Below are positions 25,409-34,215 of a stretch of DNA of 45,517 nt, in pieces. The DNA comes from Acidimicrobiaceae bacterium (GTDB taxonomy: Bacteria; Actinomycetota; Acidimicrobiia; Acidimicrobiales; Aldehydirespiratoraceae), in NCBI GenBank assembly GCA_009843735.1, contig VYCW01000061.1, forward strand, positions 1 to 45,517, given 5' to 3'. Position 1 is the first letter of the stretch, and each line of letters begins with the position of its first letter. The translations under genes and the position numbers were made by a program. Below the pieces are notes generated by a model. The model saw nothing but the letters and a program-made list of their open reading frames with translations. It was not told where the DNA came from and made no database searches.

Positions 25409-26692
25409 TCAGCCGGGAACGACCCGCGCCACGGGACCGTTGAGCGACAGCGTGTAGAGCTCGCCCTGAGCGTCCTCGCCGAACGACGCCAGCGAGCCGC
25501 CGGGCACCTCCACCCCCAGGTCCCGGAACTCGACTTCTCCGGTGGAGATCTGCACCGCCCACAGGCGCGACGTGCAGTAGTCGCCGAAGACGTAGGCGCC
25601 GTAGAGATCCTCGATGGCCGCCCCCCGGTACACGAAACCGCCGGTGACGCTGCAGCCGTCGTCCTGGCCGTACTCCCACACCGGGTCGGCGTGGCCGGGC
25701 GGCTCGTCGCCGGCGAAGACGTGCAGGCCCTCGCGCAGGCGCCAGCCGAGGTTGGCTCCGAGCCCGCCGCCGTTGGCAGCCAGCAGCACCGTCACCTCCT
25801 CGTAGCTGTCCTGGCCCACGTCGGCGATCCACAGGTCGCCGGTGGCCCGGTCGAACGAGAACCGCCACGGGTTGCGCACCCCGATCAGGAAGATCTCGGG
25901 CCGCCCGGCCGGATCCTGGCCGTCGGCGGCGACGAAGGGATTGTCCGGGGGAATGGCGTACGGCTCGACCCCTTCCGGTGTCGGCTCGATCCGCAGGACA
26001 GCCCCGAGCCAGGTCGTGGGATCCTGGCCGGCGTTGAGCGGGTCTCCGCCCGAGCCGCCGTCGCCGAAGCCGATGTACAGGAGCCCGTCCTCGCCGATGG
26101 CCAGGTCACCGCCGTTGTGGTTCCTGAACGGCTGTTGTTGCGTGAGGATCGTCCGTCGACGGCCGCTGAGACCGGACCCGTCCCGCTCGAAGGCCTCGAC
26201 GCGAGTGTCGCCGGCGAGGTCGGTGAAGTTCACGAACAGCCAGTGGTCCGCGACTGCGATGCCGAGCAGGCCCTGCTCGCCGGTGGCCCTGGTCTCGGCG
26301 GTGATGTCGAGGATGGTCTCCACCACCTCGCCGCGCTCCATGTCCACGCGTGAGACGAGACCGGCCCGCTCGGCCACCCATACCAGGTCGTCGCCGGGCG
26401 CCACCGCCATGTCGATGGGCTCGTCGAGCGTGAGCACCACCTCGGCGTGCACATCGGCCGCGAACATGTTCCCGTCGGGCCTGGGTTCGGCCGGCTCCGG
26501 ATCCACTGTCCCGGTCTCTTCCGCACGCGGCTCCGAGGTCGGTGCGGGGGCCGCCGTCACGGAGGGCACCGTGGGCCTTGGCGACAGCAGGTCGTCGTCG
26601 GCCGCGCACCCGCCCGCGGCTGCCATGACCGCCACCATTGCGGCACAGGCCCACAACCAGCAGAGCCGACGAGTCACCGTCCCCTCGGGCAT
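25409..26692 (-). CDS. PQQ-dependent sugar dehydrogenase-like lipoprotein
   Basis: A 427-residue exported protein. An N-terminal signal ends in lipobox AAGGC, followed by a Pro/Thr-rich spacer and a six-bladed beta-propeller of the soluble glucose/aldose dehydrogenase family. Diagnostic segments: LLGIAVADHWLFVNF, NHNGGDLAIGEDGLLYIGFG, YAIPPDNPF, GVRNPWRFSFD, and VFGDYCTSRLWAV. Such enzymes oxidise sugars with PQQ in the periplasm or at the cell surface. The ATG overlaps the tesB stop by one base (TGATG). No PQQ biosynthesis genes are seen here. Confidence 0.9.
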   Translation of the reverse strand: MPEGTVTRRLCWLWACAAMVAVMAAAGGCAADDDLLSPRPTVPSVTAAPAPTSEPRAEETGTVDPEPAEPRPDGNMFAADVHAEVVLTLDEPIDMAVAPGDDLVWVAERAGLVSRVDMERGEVVETILDITAETRATGEQGLLGIAVADHWLFVNFTDLAGDTRVEAFERDGSGLSGRRRTILTQQQPFRNHNGGDLAIGEDGLLYIGFGDGGSGGDPLNAGQDPTTWLGAVLRIEPTPEGVEPYAIPPDNPFVAADGQDPAGRPEIFLIGVRNPWRFSFDRATGDLWIADVGQDSYEEVTVLLAANGGGLGANLGWRLREGLHVFAGDEPPGHADPVWEYGQDDGCSVTGGFVYRGAAIEDLYGAYVFGDYCTSRLWAVQISTGEVEFRDLGVEVPGGSLASFGEDAQGELYTLSLNGPVARVVPG

Positions 26693-27534
26693 CAGCCGAT
26701 CGGGCGGATCAGGCCCTCCTGCACCACCGAGGCCACCAGGCGGCCGTCGCGGGTGAACACCCGGCCGGTGGCCAGCCCCCTGGCCCCGCTCGCCGCCGGG
26801 GTGTGCTGGTCGTACAGCAGCCACTCGTCGGCCCGGAAGGGACCGTGGAACCACATGGCGTGGTCGAGGCTGGCCAACATAACGCCCGGGTGGGCCGCGC
26901 TGGTTCCGTGCGGGGCCAGCGTGGTGTCGAGCAGGGTCATGTCGCTGGCGTAGGTGAGCAGGCAGGTGTGCAGCACCGGGTCGTCGCCGAGGATCCCGTT
27001 GGCCCGCATCCACACCCTCTGGGTGGGCGGCAGCGGACCGCTGCGGTCGAGCGGGCTGGTGGTCACGTACCTGATGTCGAGCGCCATCATGCGGTCGGGA
27101 TGGGGCCGGTCGGGGTTGGCGGCCTTGAGGCGCTCGGCGCGGGACTCGAGCGTCTCGGGGTCGGGCACCTCCGGCATCGGCTCCAGATGCTCGAAGCCCT
27201 CCTCGGCCATATGGAACGAGGCGGCGAGCTGGAAGATGGCCCTTCCGTGCTGGATGGCCACCACCCGGCGGGTGGTGAACGACCGGCCGTCCCGGATGCG
27301 GTCCACGTCGTAGAGCACCGGCGCCTTGGGGTCGCCGGCCCGCAGGAAGTAGGCGTGCAGCGAATGCACTGCGCCCCGCTCCACCGTGCGGGCCGCGGCC
27401 ACCAGCGCCTGGCCGGCCACCTGCCCGCCGAAGATCCTCTGCCGGTCGTCGTCGGGCGAGCGGCCCCGGAAGATGTTGACCTCGATGGCCTCCAGGTCGA
27501 GCAGGGCCACCACGTTGTCGAGCGCGGTCTGCAT
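26692..27534 (-). CDS. tesB: Acyl-CoA thioesterase II (TesB)
   Basis: A 280-residue double-hotdog thioesterase that hydrolyses acyl-CoAs. Family features: FGGQVAGQALVAAARTV near 35-51, SLHAYFLRAGDPKAPVLYDV, RRVVAIQHGRAIFQL, and in the second hotdog MLASLDHAMWFHGPFRADEWLL containing the catalytic aspartate. Length matches E. coli TesB. ATG 27532-27534 is chosen because upstream frame lacks TesB similarity. First gene of a minus-strand run tesB - sugar dehydrogenase - GNAT - aacS - PAC2. Confidence 0.94.
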   Translation of the reverse strand: MQTALDNVVALLDLEAIEVNIFRGRSPDDDRQRIFGGQVAGQALVAAARTVERGAVHSLHAYFLRAGDPKAPVLYDVDRIRDGRSFTTRRVVAIQHGRAIFQLAASFHMAEEGFEHLEPMPEVPDPETLESRAERLKAANPDRPHPDRMMALDIRYVTTSPLDRSGPLPPTQRVWMRANGILGDDPVLHTCLLTYASDMTLLDTTLAPHGTSAAHPGVMLASLDHAMWFHGPFRADEWLLYDQHTPAASGARGLATGRVFTRDGRLVASVVQEGLIRPIG

Positions 27535-27606
27535 TGGCCCATGATGCCCCGCGAAGGCAGCTTGCGGGCGTCCCAGCGGTGGCCGACTGCAATAGTCTGC
27601 GCTCCG

Positions 27607-28047
27607 ATGAGCGCTTCGCCGATCTCCACCCTGCAGCGGCTGAGAGCCGAGCACGGCCTGAAGGCCTTGCGCTACTGCGGCGTGTCGGTCGTCAACGTGA
27701 GCGTCGGGGTCAGCGTGCTGGCCATCTGCCACGGGCTGCTGGGCTGGCCGGCGGTCGGAGCCAACCTGGCCGCCTGGATGGTCAGCACAGTGCCCGCCTA
27801 CCTGCTGAGCCGGGCCTGGGTCTGGCAGCGCAGCGGGCCCCACCGGCTGGCCGGTGAGGTGCTCACGTTCTGGGTGATGGCGCTGATCGGGCTGCTGCTC
27901 TCGTCAGCCGCGGTGTGGGTAGTGGAGGAGTTCACGTCCGAGACCGTCTTCGTGGTGGCCGGGAACCTCGCCGCCTACGGGACGGTGTGGGTGGCCAAGT
28001 ACGTCTTCCTCGACCGGGTGATGTGGCCGCGGGTTCGCAACGACTGA
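27607..28047 (+). CDS. GtrA-like flippase-family membrane protein
   Basis: A 146-residue protein with four hydrophobic helices, FCGVSVVNV-type first helix (actual YCGVSVVNVSVGVSVL at about 26-41), followed by the family pattern NLAAWMVSTVPAYLLSRAWVW and a fourth helix ending AKYVFLDRVMWPR. GtrA proteins translocate or support transfer of lipid-linked sugars for surface polysaccharides. ATG start 72 bp from the divergent tesB. The stop overlaps the following methyltransferase start (TGATG), so the two are coupled. Confidence 0.85.
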   Translation: MSASPISTLQRLRAEHGLKALRYCGVSVVNVSVGVSVLAICHGLLGWPAVGANLAAWMVSTVPAYLLSRAWVWQRSGPHRLAGEVLTFWVMALIGLLLSSAAVWVVEEFTSETVFVVAGNLAAYGTVWVAKYVFLDRVMWPRVRND

Positions 28048-28679
28048 TGGAGGACCGCCTGCGCCGTGCGGCCGAGGCGGCTCGGGGCTTCATGCCACCC
28101 GACGAGGGACTGGCCCTCTACGAGGCCGCGGCCTCGGTCGAAGTGGACGGACCGCTGCTGGAGGTGGGCAGCTACTGCGGGAAGTCGGCGGTGTATCTCG
28201 GCGCGGCGGCCCAGCGGGACGGGAGGGTCTTGTTCTGTGTCGACCACCACCGCGGCTCCGAGGAGAACCAGCCCGGCTGGGAGCACCACGATCCCGAAGT
28301 GGTGGACGCCGACCTGGGTGTGATCGACACGCTGCCGTTCTTCCGCCGCACCATCCGTGACGCCGGGCTGGAGCAGACTGTCGTGGCCGTGGTGGGCGAC
28401 TCGCCCACGCTGGCGTCGCTGTGGACCACACCGCTGGCCCTGGTGTTCATCGACGGCGGCCACGGCTCAAAACCGGCTCACCGCGACTACGAGGGCTGGT
28501 CCCCGCATGTAAGGCCGGGCGGGTTGCTGGCCATACATGACGTGTTCGAGAATCCCGCCGACGGCGGCCGCCCGCCGTACGAGATCTGGTGCCGTGCCCT
28601 GTTGGACGGTTGCTTCCGGGAGCAGGCCGTGGCCGGCTCCCTGCGGATCCTGCAGCGCATCGCACCCGACCCGGACTGA
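28047..28679 (+). CDS. Class I SAM-dependent methyltransferase (Methyltransf_24-like)
   Basis: A 210-residue methyltransferase. Motif I is LLEVGSYCGKSAVYLGAA (36-53), the next strand LFCVDHHRG, and later LVFIDGGHGSKPAHRDYEGW and LLAIHDVFE, which is the Methyltransf_24 signature. It is related in type to the protein encoded at 20470 but shares little beyond the core motifs. It is coupled to the GtrA-like gene, so a role in modifying cell-surface sugars is plausible but unproven. Confidence 0.82.
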   Translation: MEDRLRRAAEAARGFMPPDEGLALYEAAASVEVDGPLLEVGSYCGKSAVYLGAAAQRDGRVLFCVDHHRGSEENQPGWEHHDPEVVDADLGVIDTLPFFRRTIRDAGLEQTVVAVVGDSPTLASLWTTPLALVFIDGGHGSKPAHRDYEGWSPHVRPGGLLAIHDVFENPADGGRPPYEIWCRALLDGCFREQAVAGSLRILQRIAPDPD

Positions 28680-28728
28680 TGAGCGGATGGCACTAGGTCC
28701 TGGGCCCTTGCCGACCGCACCAAGAAAT

Positions 28729-30420
28729 ATGGTTGCCGCTATGAGGCGGCGGCCGTCGGCTAGGGGACTCGCGGTGCTTGCCGGGCTGGCCATGCTGGCC
28801 GCCGGGTGCAGCGGTGCGAGCCCGTCGCGGTCTGCCCCACCGTTGACGGATGCGGCCCCGCCGCCGGAGACGACTGCTCCCACGAGCGCCCGTTCCACCT
28901 CCACCACAACCACGACCTCGACGGCGGTGACCACATCGACCGTGCCGGCGGCGACGCCCACTACTGCCGCGCCGAGCGAGAGCCTTCCGGATCAAGCGCC
29001 CACAGTGCCTGAGGCCATCGATTGGGAGGACCTCGAGCGTCTCGTCATCGAACTGGACGGCGACTCTGTGCGGCTCGAGGGGGGTCGGGCCACCTTCACC
29101 TACGGCGGCCAGTCGACGAGCACCTTCACCCTGCGGAACCGGGCGGCTCAGGGCGACCTCGACGGCGACGGCGATGAGGATCTAGCCGCCCACGTCGTCG
29201 AGCGCTCGGCAGGGACGGGAGTCTTCCACTATGTGGTACCCGTCATCAACGAGGCGGGCACCGCGGTGGCTCGGGCACCGGTCCTGGTCGGAGACCGCAT
29301 AGTCATGGACAGCATCTGGGTGCAGGACGGGCTGATCGAGGTGTCGCTGTTCGATCGGGGCCTGGACGAGCCCTTCACGATCATCACCACACGCACGATG
29401 CTGGAGATCGACGTGTCGGGTGGGACGCCGGTTGTCGCGGTCACCGGCACCGAGCCCATCGAGGACGTGCCCCTGCCCGGCCCCGGGCGTCCAGTGATCG
29501 ACATCCGGTTCGATCCGGGTGCGGTCAGTGCGGTGCAGTCCGGGTCCATCGACTTCCGGGAACGGCAGACCTACACGGTGCAGGCATCGGCGGGCCAGCC
29601 GTTCACCGCCACGCTCGACGCGTCTGCGGGGGTGTGGCTCGATGTCCGACTCAACGATCTCGTGGTCGCCCCGGTTTCGCAGCGGTCACAGCTGGTGACC
29701 ACCGAGCTGACCGCCAGCGGCCCATGGCAGGCGACCGTGTTCTCCTCCCACGCCGGTCCGGTCGACTATCGGCTGACGATCGAAGTGCTCCCGGTGGTTG
29801 AGGCCAGCCCCGCGACGACCACCACCGCGCCGACCGTGCGGCTGCCGAGACCGGTCGCGCCGGCCGGCGACGGCGTCGTGTACTTGACCTTCGACGACGG
29901 CCCGCACGCCGAGTACACGCCCCAGGTGCTCGACATCCTGGCCCGCCACGACGCCAAGGCCACGTTCTTCGTGGTGGGCCGGCTGGCGCAGGCCTACCCC
30001 GACATCATCGAGCGGATCGCGGCAGAGGGCCACACCCTCGCCAACCACACCTGGAACCATGAGGATCTGGCCACCTTGACCCGGCCGGCGTTCGACGAGA
30101 CGGTCGGCCGGACCGAGGCGATCCTGGGAGATCTCGCCACGCCGTGCCTGCGGCCGCCGTACGGGTCGATCGGCGCTCACACCAGGGAGTGGGCCGCGGG
30201 CCACGGACTGTCGGTACTGACGTGGGACGGCAGCCCCATGGACTGGCTGCGCCCCCCGGCGACGGAGATCGCCGACTACCTCGTGCAGTGGGCGCCGACC
30301 GGAGCAGTCATCCTGCTGCACGACGGCGGCGGCAATCGCTCCAACACGGTCCAGGGACTGGACATGGCCATGGAGCGGCTGGCCGATCGGGGCCTGCGCT
30401 ACGAGCCCATCTGCCGCTGA
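28729..30420 (+). CDS. Lipoprotein with C-terminal polysaccharide deacetylase (NodB) domain
   Basis: A 563-residue exported protein. Signal peptide with lipobox LAAGC (Cys27), then a Thr/Ser/Pro linker (about 45-85), a beta-rich region with a calcium-loop-like DLDGDGDED near 145, a second Thr-rich linker, and a C-terminal NodB domain (about 380-563). The domain shows TFDDGP (catalytic Asp pair near 388), the metal-binding H-x3-H in NHTWNH, RPPYGS, a WDGSPMDW motif and LLHDGGG. It probably deacetylates peptidoglycan or another wall glycan. ATG 28729 is used; ATG 28741 is possible. The cobalamin riboswitch begins 2 nt after its stop. Confidence 0.9.
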   Translation: MVAAMRRRPSARGLAVLAGLAMLAAGCSGASPSRSAPPLTDAAPPPETTAPTSARSTSTTTTTSTAVTTSTVPAATPTTAAPSESLPDQAPTVPEAIDWEDLERLVIELDGDSVRLEGGRATFTYGGQSTSTFTLRNRAAQGDLDGDGDEDLAAHVVERSAGTGVFHYVVPVINEAGTAVARAPVLVGDRIVMDSIWVQDGLIEVSLFDRGLDEPFTIITTRTMLEIDVSGGTPVVAVTGTEPIEDVPLPGPGRPVIDIRFDPGAVSAVQSGSIDFRERQTYTVQASAGQPFTATLDASAGVWLDVRLNDLVVAPVSQRSQLVTTELTASGPWQATVFSSHAGPVDYRLTIEVLPVVEASPATTTTAPTVRLPRPVAPAGDGVVYLTFDDGPHAEYTPQVLDILARHDAKATFFVVGRLAQAYPDIIERIAAEGHTLANHTWNHEDLATLTRPAFDETVGRTEAILGDLATPCLRPPYGSIGAHTREWAAGHGLSVLTWDGSPMDWLRPPATEIADYLVQWAPTGAVILLHDGGGNRSNTVQGLDMAMERLADRGLRYEPICR

Positions 30421-30422
30421 CC

Positions 30423-30610
30423 GTCGGATCAGCGACCGTCTGAAGGGCCCGCCGCGTCCGGAGCGGCTAGGCTCCGGGGCGCCGATAGGCAGCGAAGCCG
30501 GTGAGAACCCGGCACTGTCCCGCAGCGGTGATGCTCGCCGGCCCCGGCCGGCGGGATGAGTCCGATCGCCTGGCTGCCGGCATGACGATCCGACCCCTCG
30601 AGGTAAGGGG
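30423..30610 (+). promoter_or_regulatory. Cobalamin riboswitch controlling the btu/cob operon
   Basis: The core gccggtgagaacccggcac followed by tgtcccgc is the conserved B12-box region, and gagtccgatcgcctggctgcc is the conserved 3' side. A perfect 8-bp closing stem gtcggatc (30423-30430) / gatccgac (30587-30594) frames the aptamer. Directly after it cccct (30594-30598) and agggg (30606-30610) can pair; the last base of the closing stem is shared with this hairpin, so ligand-stabilised folding would compete with it. It lies 60 bp before the btuF ATG. Expected to lower expression when adenosylcobalamin is abundant. Confidence 0.93.
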
Positions 30611-30670
30611 AGGCTCGTGCGGTGGCACTCCCGCTGCTCGGCCCCGAACTCGAGCAGAAGGGAGAACCAG

Positions 30671-31729
30671 ATGACCACCACCGCAACCGGGCGGGCCCCG
30701 CTACGGGCCAGGCTCCTGCTGTCGCTGCTCGCCGTCGCGTTCGCAGCAACCGCGTGCGGAGGCAGCGACGACAGCGCCGACAGCGCTGCACAAGCGCCTG
30801 CCACCACCGTCACATCGACTACCGCTGCACCGCCACCGGAGCCTGTTGCGGAATCCCCCTCGACGACAACCGAGGCGCCTGCGTCAACGACAACGGAGGC
30901 CGCCGCGGCGACAACGACGGAGCCTGCTGCCGCGCTCGACGAAGATGAACCCGCCCATCGGCGGATCGTGTCGATCTCGCCGACCGCGACCGAGATGGTC
31001 TTCGCCATCGGCGCGGGCGACCGCGTGGTGGCCGTCGACCAGTTCTCGTACTACCCCGCCGAGGCCCCGGTGACCGAGCTCGACGGCTGGAACCCCAACG
31101 TCGAGGCCATCGCCTCCTACAACCCCGACCTGGTGCTGATGCAGACCAGCGGCGATGTCGGTGCCAGCCTCGAGGCGCTCGGTATCGAGGTGTGGGCCCA
31201 CGACGCTCCCTTCGCGTTCGACGACGTCTACGTCCAGATCGAGCAACTCGGCGCGGTCACCGGCCAGGCTGACGAGGCCGCCGCGGTCGTGGCCGAGATG
31301 CAGGCCCAGATAGACGAGCTGATCGCGGCCGCGCCCGACGCATCGGGGCTCAGCTACTACCACGAGCTCGACAACACGCTCTACACCGTCACCGGCAGCA
31401 CGTTCATCGGTCAGGTCTACGGACTGTTCGGCCTCGCCAACGTGGCCGATCCCGCCGACGCCGACGGCAGCGCCTGGGGCTACCCGCAGCTCAGTGACGA
31501 GTACCTGGTGGACGCCGATCCCGACATCATCTTCCTGGCCGACACCCTGTGCTGCGGCCAAGACGCGCAGACCGTCGCCGCCAGGCCCGGATGGGACCAG
31601 CTCACCGCGGTTCAGACCGGCCGGATCGTGGAGCTCAACGACGACATCGTGTCGCGCTGGGGTCCCCGCCTGGTGGACTTCATCGCGGCCATCTCCGGCG
31701 TGCTGGTGTCCATCGGCGCGGCGAGCTGA
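30671..31729 (+). CDS. btuF: Corrinoid ABC transporter substrate-binding lipoprotein
   Basis: A 352-residue binding protein. Lipobox ATAC gives lipid Cys29; a Thr/Pro/Glu-rich linker (about 45-95) tethers a class III periplasmic-binding-protein fold starting at RRIVSISPTATEMVFAIGAG. The lobe linker and second lobe are complete to FIAAISGVLVS. Annotated as BtuF-like because it follows a cobalamin riboswitch and precedes permease, ATPase and cobalamin salvage genes; fold alone would also fit an Fe-siderophore binder. A Cys pair, LCCGQD, lies near residue 297. ATG start with AAGGGAG upstream. Confidence 0.88.
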   Translation: MTTTATGRAPLRARLLLSLLAVAFAATACGGSDDSADSAAQAPATTVTSTTAAPPPEPVAESPSTTTEAPASTTTEAAAATTTEPAAALDEDEPAHRRIVSISPTATEMVFAIGAGDRVVAVDQFSYYPAEAPVTELDGWNPNVEAIASYNPDLVLMQTSGDVGASLEALGIEVWAHDAPFAFDDVYVQIEQLGAVTGQADEAAAVVAEMQAQIDELIAAAPDASGLSYYHELDNTLYTVTGSTFIGQVYGLFGLANVADPADADGSAWGYPQLSDEYLVDADPDIIFLADTLCCGQDAQTVAARPGWDQLTAVQTGRIVELNDDIVSRWGPRLVDFIAAISGVLVSIGAAS

Positions 31730-31754
31730 GGGCTGGACGAGTCGGGAGGCCGCG

Positions 31755-32825
31755 GTGACCGCAACCCAGGGTGGCGACCGGGCCGAGACGGCCCTGCGGG
31801 CTGCGGGGCTGCGGCCCGCGTCGTTGGTCGCGGGCCTGGCTGCGGTCGTGGTGGCGGTGACCGCCGGGCTGACCATCGGGCCTGTCGACATAGCGGCCCA
31901 CCGGGTGGTGATCCAGCTGCTGGACGGGCTGCCGGGGGTCTCGCTCGACTCCGGTCTGAGCGACGCCCACGCAGCCATTGTGGAGCAGATCCGGCTGCCC
32001 CGGGTGGTGCTGGGGCTGCTGGTGGGGGCCACCCTGTCGATGAGTGGCGCCGCCTACCAGGGCGCGTTCCGCAATCCCCTGGCCGACCCCTACCTGCTGG
32101 GTATCGCGGCCGGCGCGGGGCTCGGGGCGACCGTCGCCATCACCAGCAACCTCGGCGACGGCGCCGGCGCTCTCGACCCGGTGCCGCTGGCCGCCTTCGC
32201 AGGCGCGCTTATCTCGGTGACGGTCTCGTATGCCGCCGGCCATCTCGGGGGCCGCTCCACCGCGTCGCTGATCCTGGCCGGCATCGCGGTGGCCAGCTTC
32301 CTGACCGCCTGCCAGACCTACGTGCTGCAGGCCAACAGCGACGCCTTCCGCCAGATCTTCGCCTGGATCCTGGGCCGCATCGCCACCTCAGGATGGTCGG
32401 AGCCGGCCCTGATGCTGCCCTACGTCGTGGTGACCGCGGCGGTGGTGCTGCGCTATCGCCGGGCCCTCGACGTGCTCGCGGTGGGCGATGAGGAGGCCGC
32501 CGCGCTCGGGCTGGAGCCGCGGCGGGTTCGGATGATCGTGGTGCTGGCTGCCTCGCTGGGCGCGGCTGCGGCGGTGTCGGTGAGCGGGCTCATCGGATTC
32601 GTCGGGATCATCGTGCCCCACGCTGTGCGGCTGGCGTTCGGCACCAGCAACCGGGCGGTGCTGCCGCTGTCGGTGCTGTTCGGCGGGGCTTTCATGGTGC
32701 TGGCCGATCTGGCCGCCCGCACCGCGCTGGCACCGGCGGAGTTGCCCATCGGTGTGGTTACCGCGTTCCTGGGCGCGCCGTTCTTCGTGCTGGTGCTGAG
32801 GACCAGCCGCCGGGAGATCTGGTGA
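31755..32825 (+). CDS. btuC: Corrinoid ABC transporter permease (FecCD family)
   Basis: A 356-residue polytopic permease of the BtuC/FecCD family with about ten hydrophobic helices. Conserved signatures: IRLPRVVLGLLVGATLSMSG, AYQGAFRNPLADPYLLG, ILAGIAVASF, and GFVGIIVPHAVR (ATPase-contact region). GTG start with GGGAGG five bases upstream; the stop overlaps the ATPase gene start. It imports corrinoids together with the neighbouring binding protein and ATPase. Confidence 0.92.
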   Translation: MTATQGGDRAETALRAAGLRPASLVAGLAAVVVAVTAGLTIGPVDIAAHRVVIQLLDGLPGVSLDSGLSDAHAAIVEQIRLPRVVLGLLVGATLSMSGAAYQGAFRNPLADPYLLGIAAGAGLGATVAITSNLGDGAGALDPVPLAAFAGALISVTVSYAAGHLGGRSTASLILAGIAVASFLTACQTYVLQANSDAFRQIFAWILGRIATSGWSEPALMLPYVVVTAAVVLRYRRALDVLAVGDEEAAALGLEPRRVRMIVVLAASLGAAAAVSVSGLIGFVGIIVPHAVRLAFGTSNRAVLPLSVLFGGAFMVLADLAARTALAPAELPIGVVTAFLGAPFFVLVLRTSRREIW

Positions 32826-33646
32826 CCGCGGCGGTGAGCGTGCGGGCGCTGGACGTCACCCTCGACGGCACCCACGTGCTGCGCGGCGTTGACCTGGCCG
32901 CGTCGACGGGGGAGTGGGTGAACGTCATCGGACCCAACGGCGCGGGCAAGACCACGCTGCTGCGGGCGCTGCTCGGCCTGGTGCCCTTCGACGGCGAGAT
33001 CGATATCAGCGGGCTTGCCGATCAGCGCCGCCGGGCGGCCCGGGCCCGCAAGCTGGCCTACGTCCCCCAGACCCCGGTGATCCCTGTTGGGATGCTGGTG
33101 GCCGACTACGTGCTGCTGGGCCGCACCCCCCACCGGGGTGTGTTCGCGGCTGAGACCGCCAACGACCGCAGGATCGCGGTCGAGATCCTCGAACGTCTCG
33201 ACCTGGGGGGCTTCGGGGAGCGAGCAGTGCAGTCGCTGTCGGGCGGCGAGCGCCAGCGGGCTGTGCTGGCCCGAGCCCTGGCCCAGCAGGCCGATGTGCT
33301 GCTGCTCGACGAGCCCACCACCGCCCTCGACCTGGGCCACCAGCAGGATGTGCTCGAGCTGGTGGACGCGCTGCGCCGCGAGCGCGGCCTGACCGTGGTC
33401 GCGACGCTGCACGACCTCACCCTCGCTGCCCGCTACGGCGACCGCATCGCCATACTTGCTCACGGGAGGGTGGTCGAGACCGGCCCGCCCACGGAGGTGC
33501 TCACCGTGCAGAACATCGCTGCACACTTCGGAGCGACGGTGCGCATCGTCGACGACCCCGAGGGTCCAGTGATCGTGCCCACCACGGCGGCCGGCCGTTC
33601 GCAGGCTGCGTCCGCCCCGATCACCCAGAATGGAGACCAGCCATGA
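32822..33646 (+). CDS. btuD: Corrinoid ABC transporter ATP-binding protein
   Basis: A 274-residue ABC ATPase. Walker A GPNGAGKTT (37-45), Q-loop YVPQT (80-84), signature LSGGE (139-143), Walker B VLLLDEP (159-165) and the switch His in TLHDLT are all present. About 40 C-terminal residues beyond the nucleotide-binding domain are low in features. The GTG start overlaps the permease stop, and the end overlaps cobO (ATGA), so the whole import module is translationally linked to the salvage genes. Confidence 0.94.
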   Translation: MTAAVSVRALDVTLDGTHVLRGVDLAASTGEWVNVIGPNGAGKTTLLRALLGLVPFDGEIDISGLADQRRRAARARKLAYVPQTPVIPVGMLVADYVLLGRTPHRGVFAAETANDRRIAVEILERLDLGGFGERAVQSLSGGERQRAVLARALAQQADVLLLDEPTTALDLGHQQDVLELVDALRRERGLTVVATLHDLTLAARYGDRIAILAHGRVVETGPPTEVLTVQNIAAHFGATVRIVDDPEGPVIVPTTAAGRSQAASAPITQNGDQP

Positions 33647-34215
33647 CCACGGCCGACGCCCCGCTGACGGAGGATCCCCGCCCCGGCGGGATGCGCACCG
33701 CTAAGAGCCTGGTCGTCGTCAACACCGGCGACGGCAAGGGAAAGTCGTCGGCCGCGTTCGGCACGGCCATGCGGGCTAGGGCTCGGGGATGGCCAGTGGC
33801 GGTGGTGCAGTTCCTCAAGTCCGACGACTGGGTGACCGGCGAGCAGTTGATGGCCGAGCCGCTGGGAATCGACTTCTGGTCCCTGGGCGAGGGCTTCACC
33901 TGGGATAGCGACGACCTGACCCGCGACGAGGCTGAGGCCCGCGAAGCCTGGCGTCACGGCAAGGAGCTGGTGGAAGCGGGCCAGCACCGGCTGGTGGTGT
34001 TCGACGAGATCACCTACCCGCTCAACTGGGGCTGGATCGACGCCGCGGAAGTGGAGGCCGCGTTCCGCAACCGTCCCGAGCAGGTGTCGCTGGTGCTGAC
34101 CGGCCGTGACGCCCCCGCCTGGATGATCGAGCTCGGCGACACCGTCACCGAGATGGTCAAGACCAAGCACGCCTACGACTCCGGGATCCTGGCCAAGAAG
34201 GGCATCGACTTCTGA
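33643..34215 (+). CDS. cobO: Corrinoid adenosyltransferase CobO/BtuR
   Basis: A 190-residue ATP:corrinoid adenosyltransferase of the CobA/CobO/BtuR family. It transfers the 5'-deoxyadenosyl group of ATP to cobalt(I) corrinoids. The ATP-binding P-loop is NTGDGKGKSSAAFG (27-40), followed by VVVQFLKS, VVFDEITYPLNWGW, LTGRDAP and the family ending KKGIDF. Length is normal. Overlaps btuD upstream by ATGA and cobU downstream by one base (TGATG), so it is tightly coupled. Confidence 0.94.
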   Translation: MTTADAPLTEDPRPGGMRTAKSLVVVNTGDGKGKSSAAFGTAMRARARGWPVAVVQFLKSDDWVTGEQLMAEPLGIDFWSLGEGFTWDSDDLTRDEAEAREAWRHGKELVEAGQHRLVVFDEITYPLNWGWIDAAEVEAAFRNRPEQVSLVLTGRDAPAWMIELGDTVTEMVKTKHAYDSGILAKKGIDF

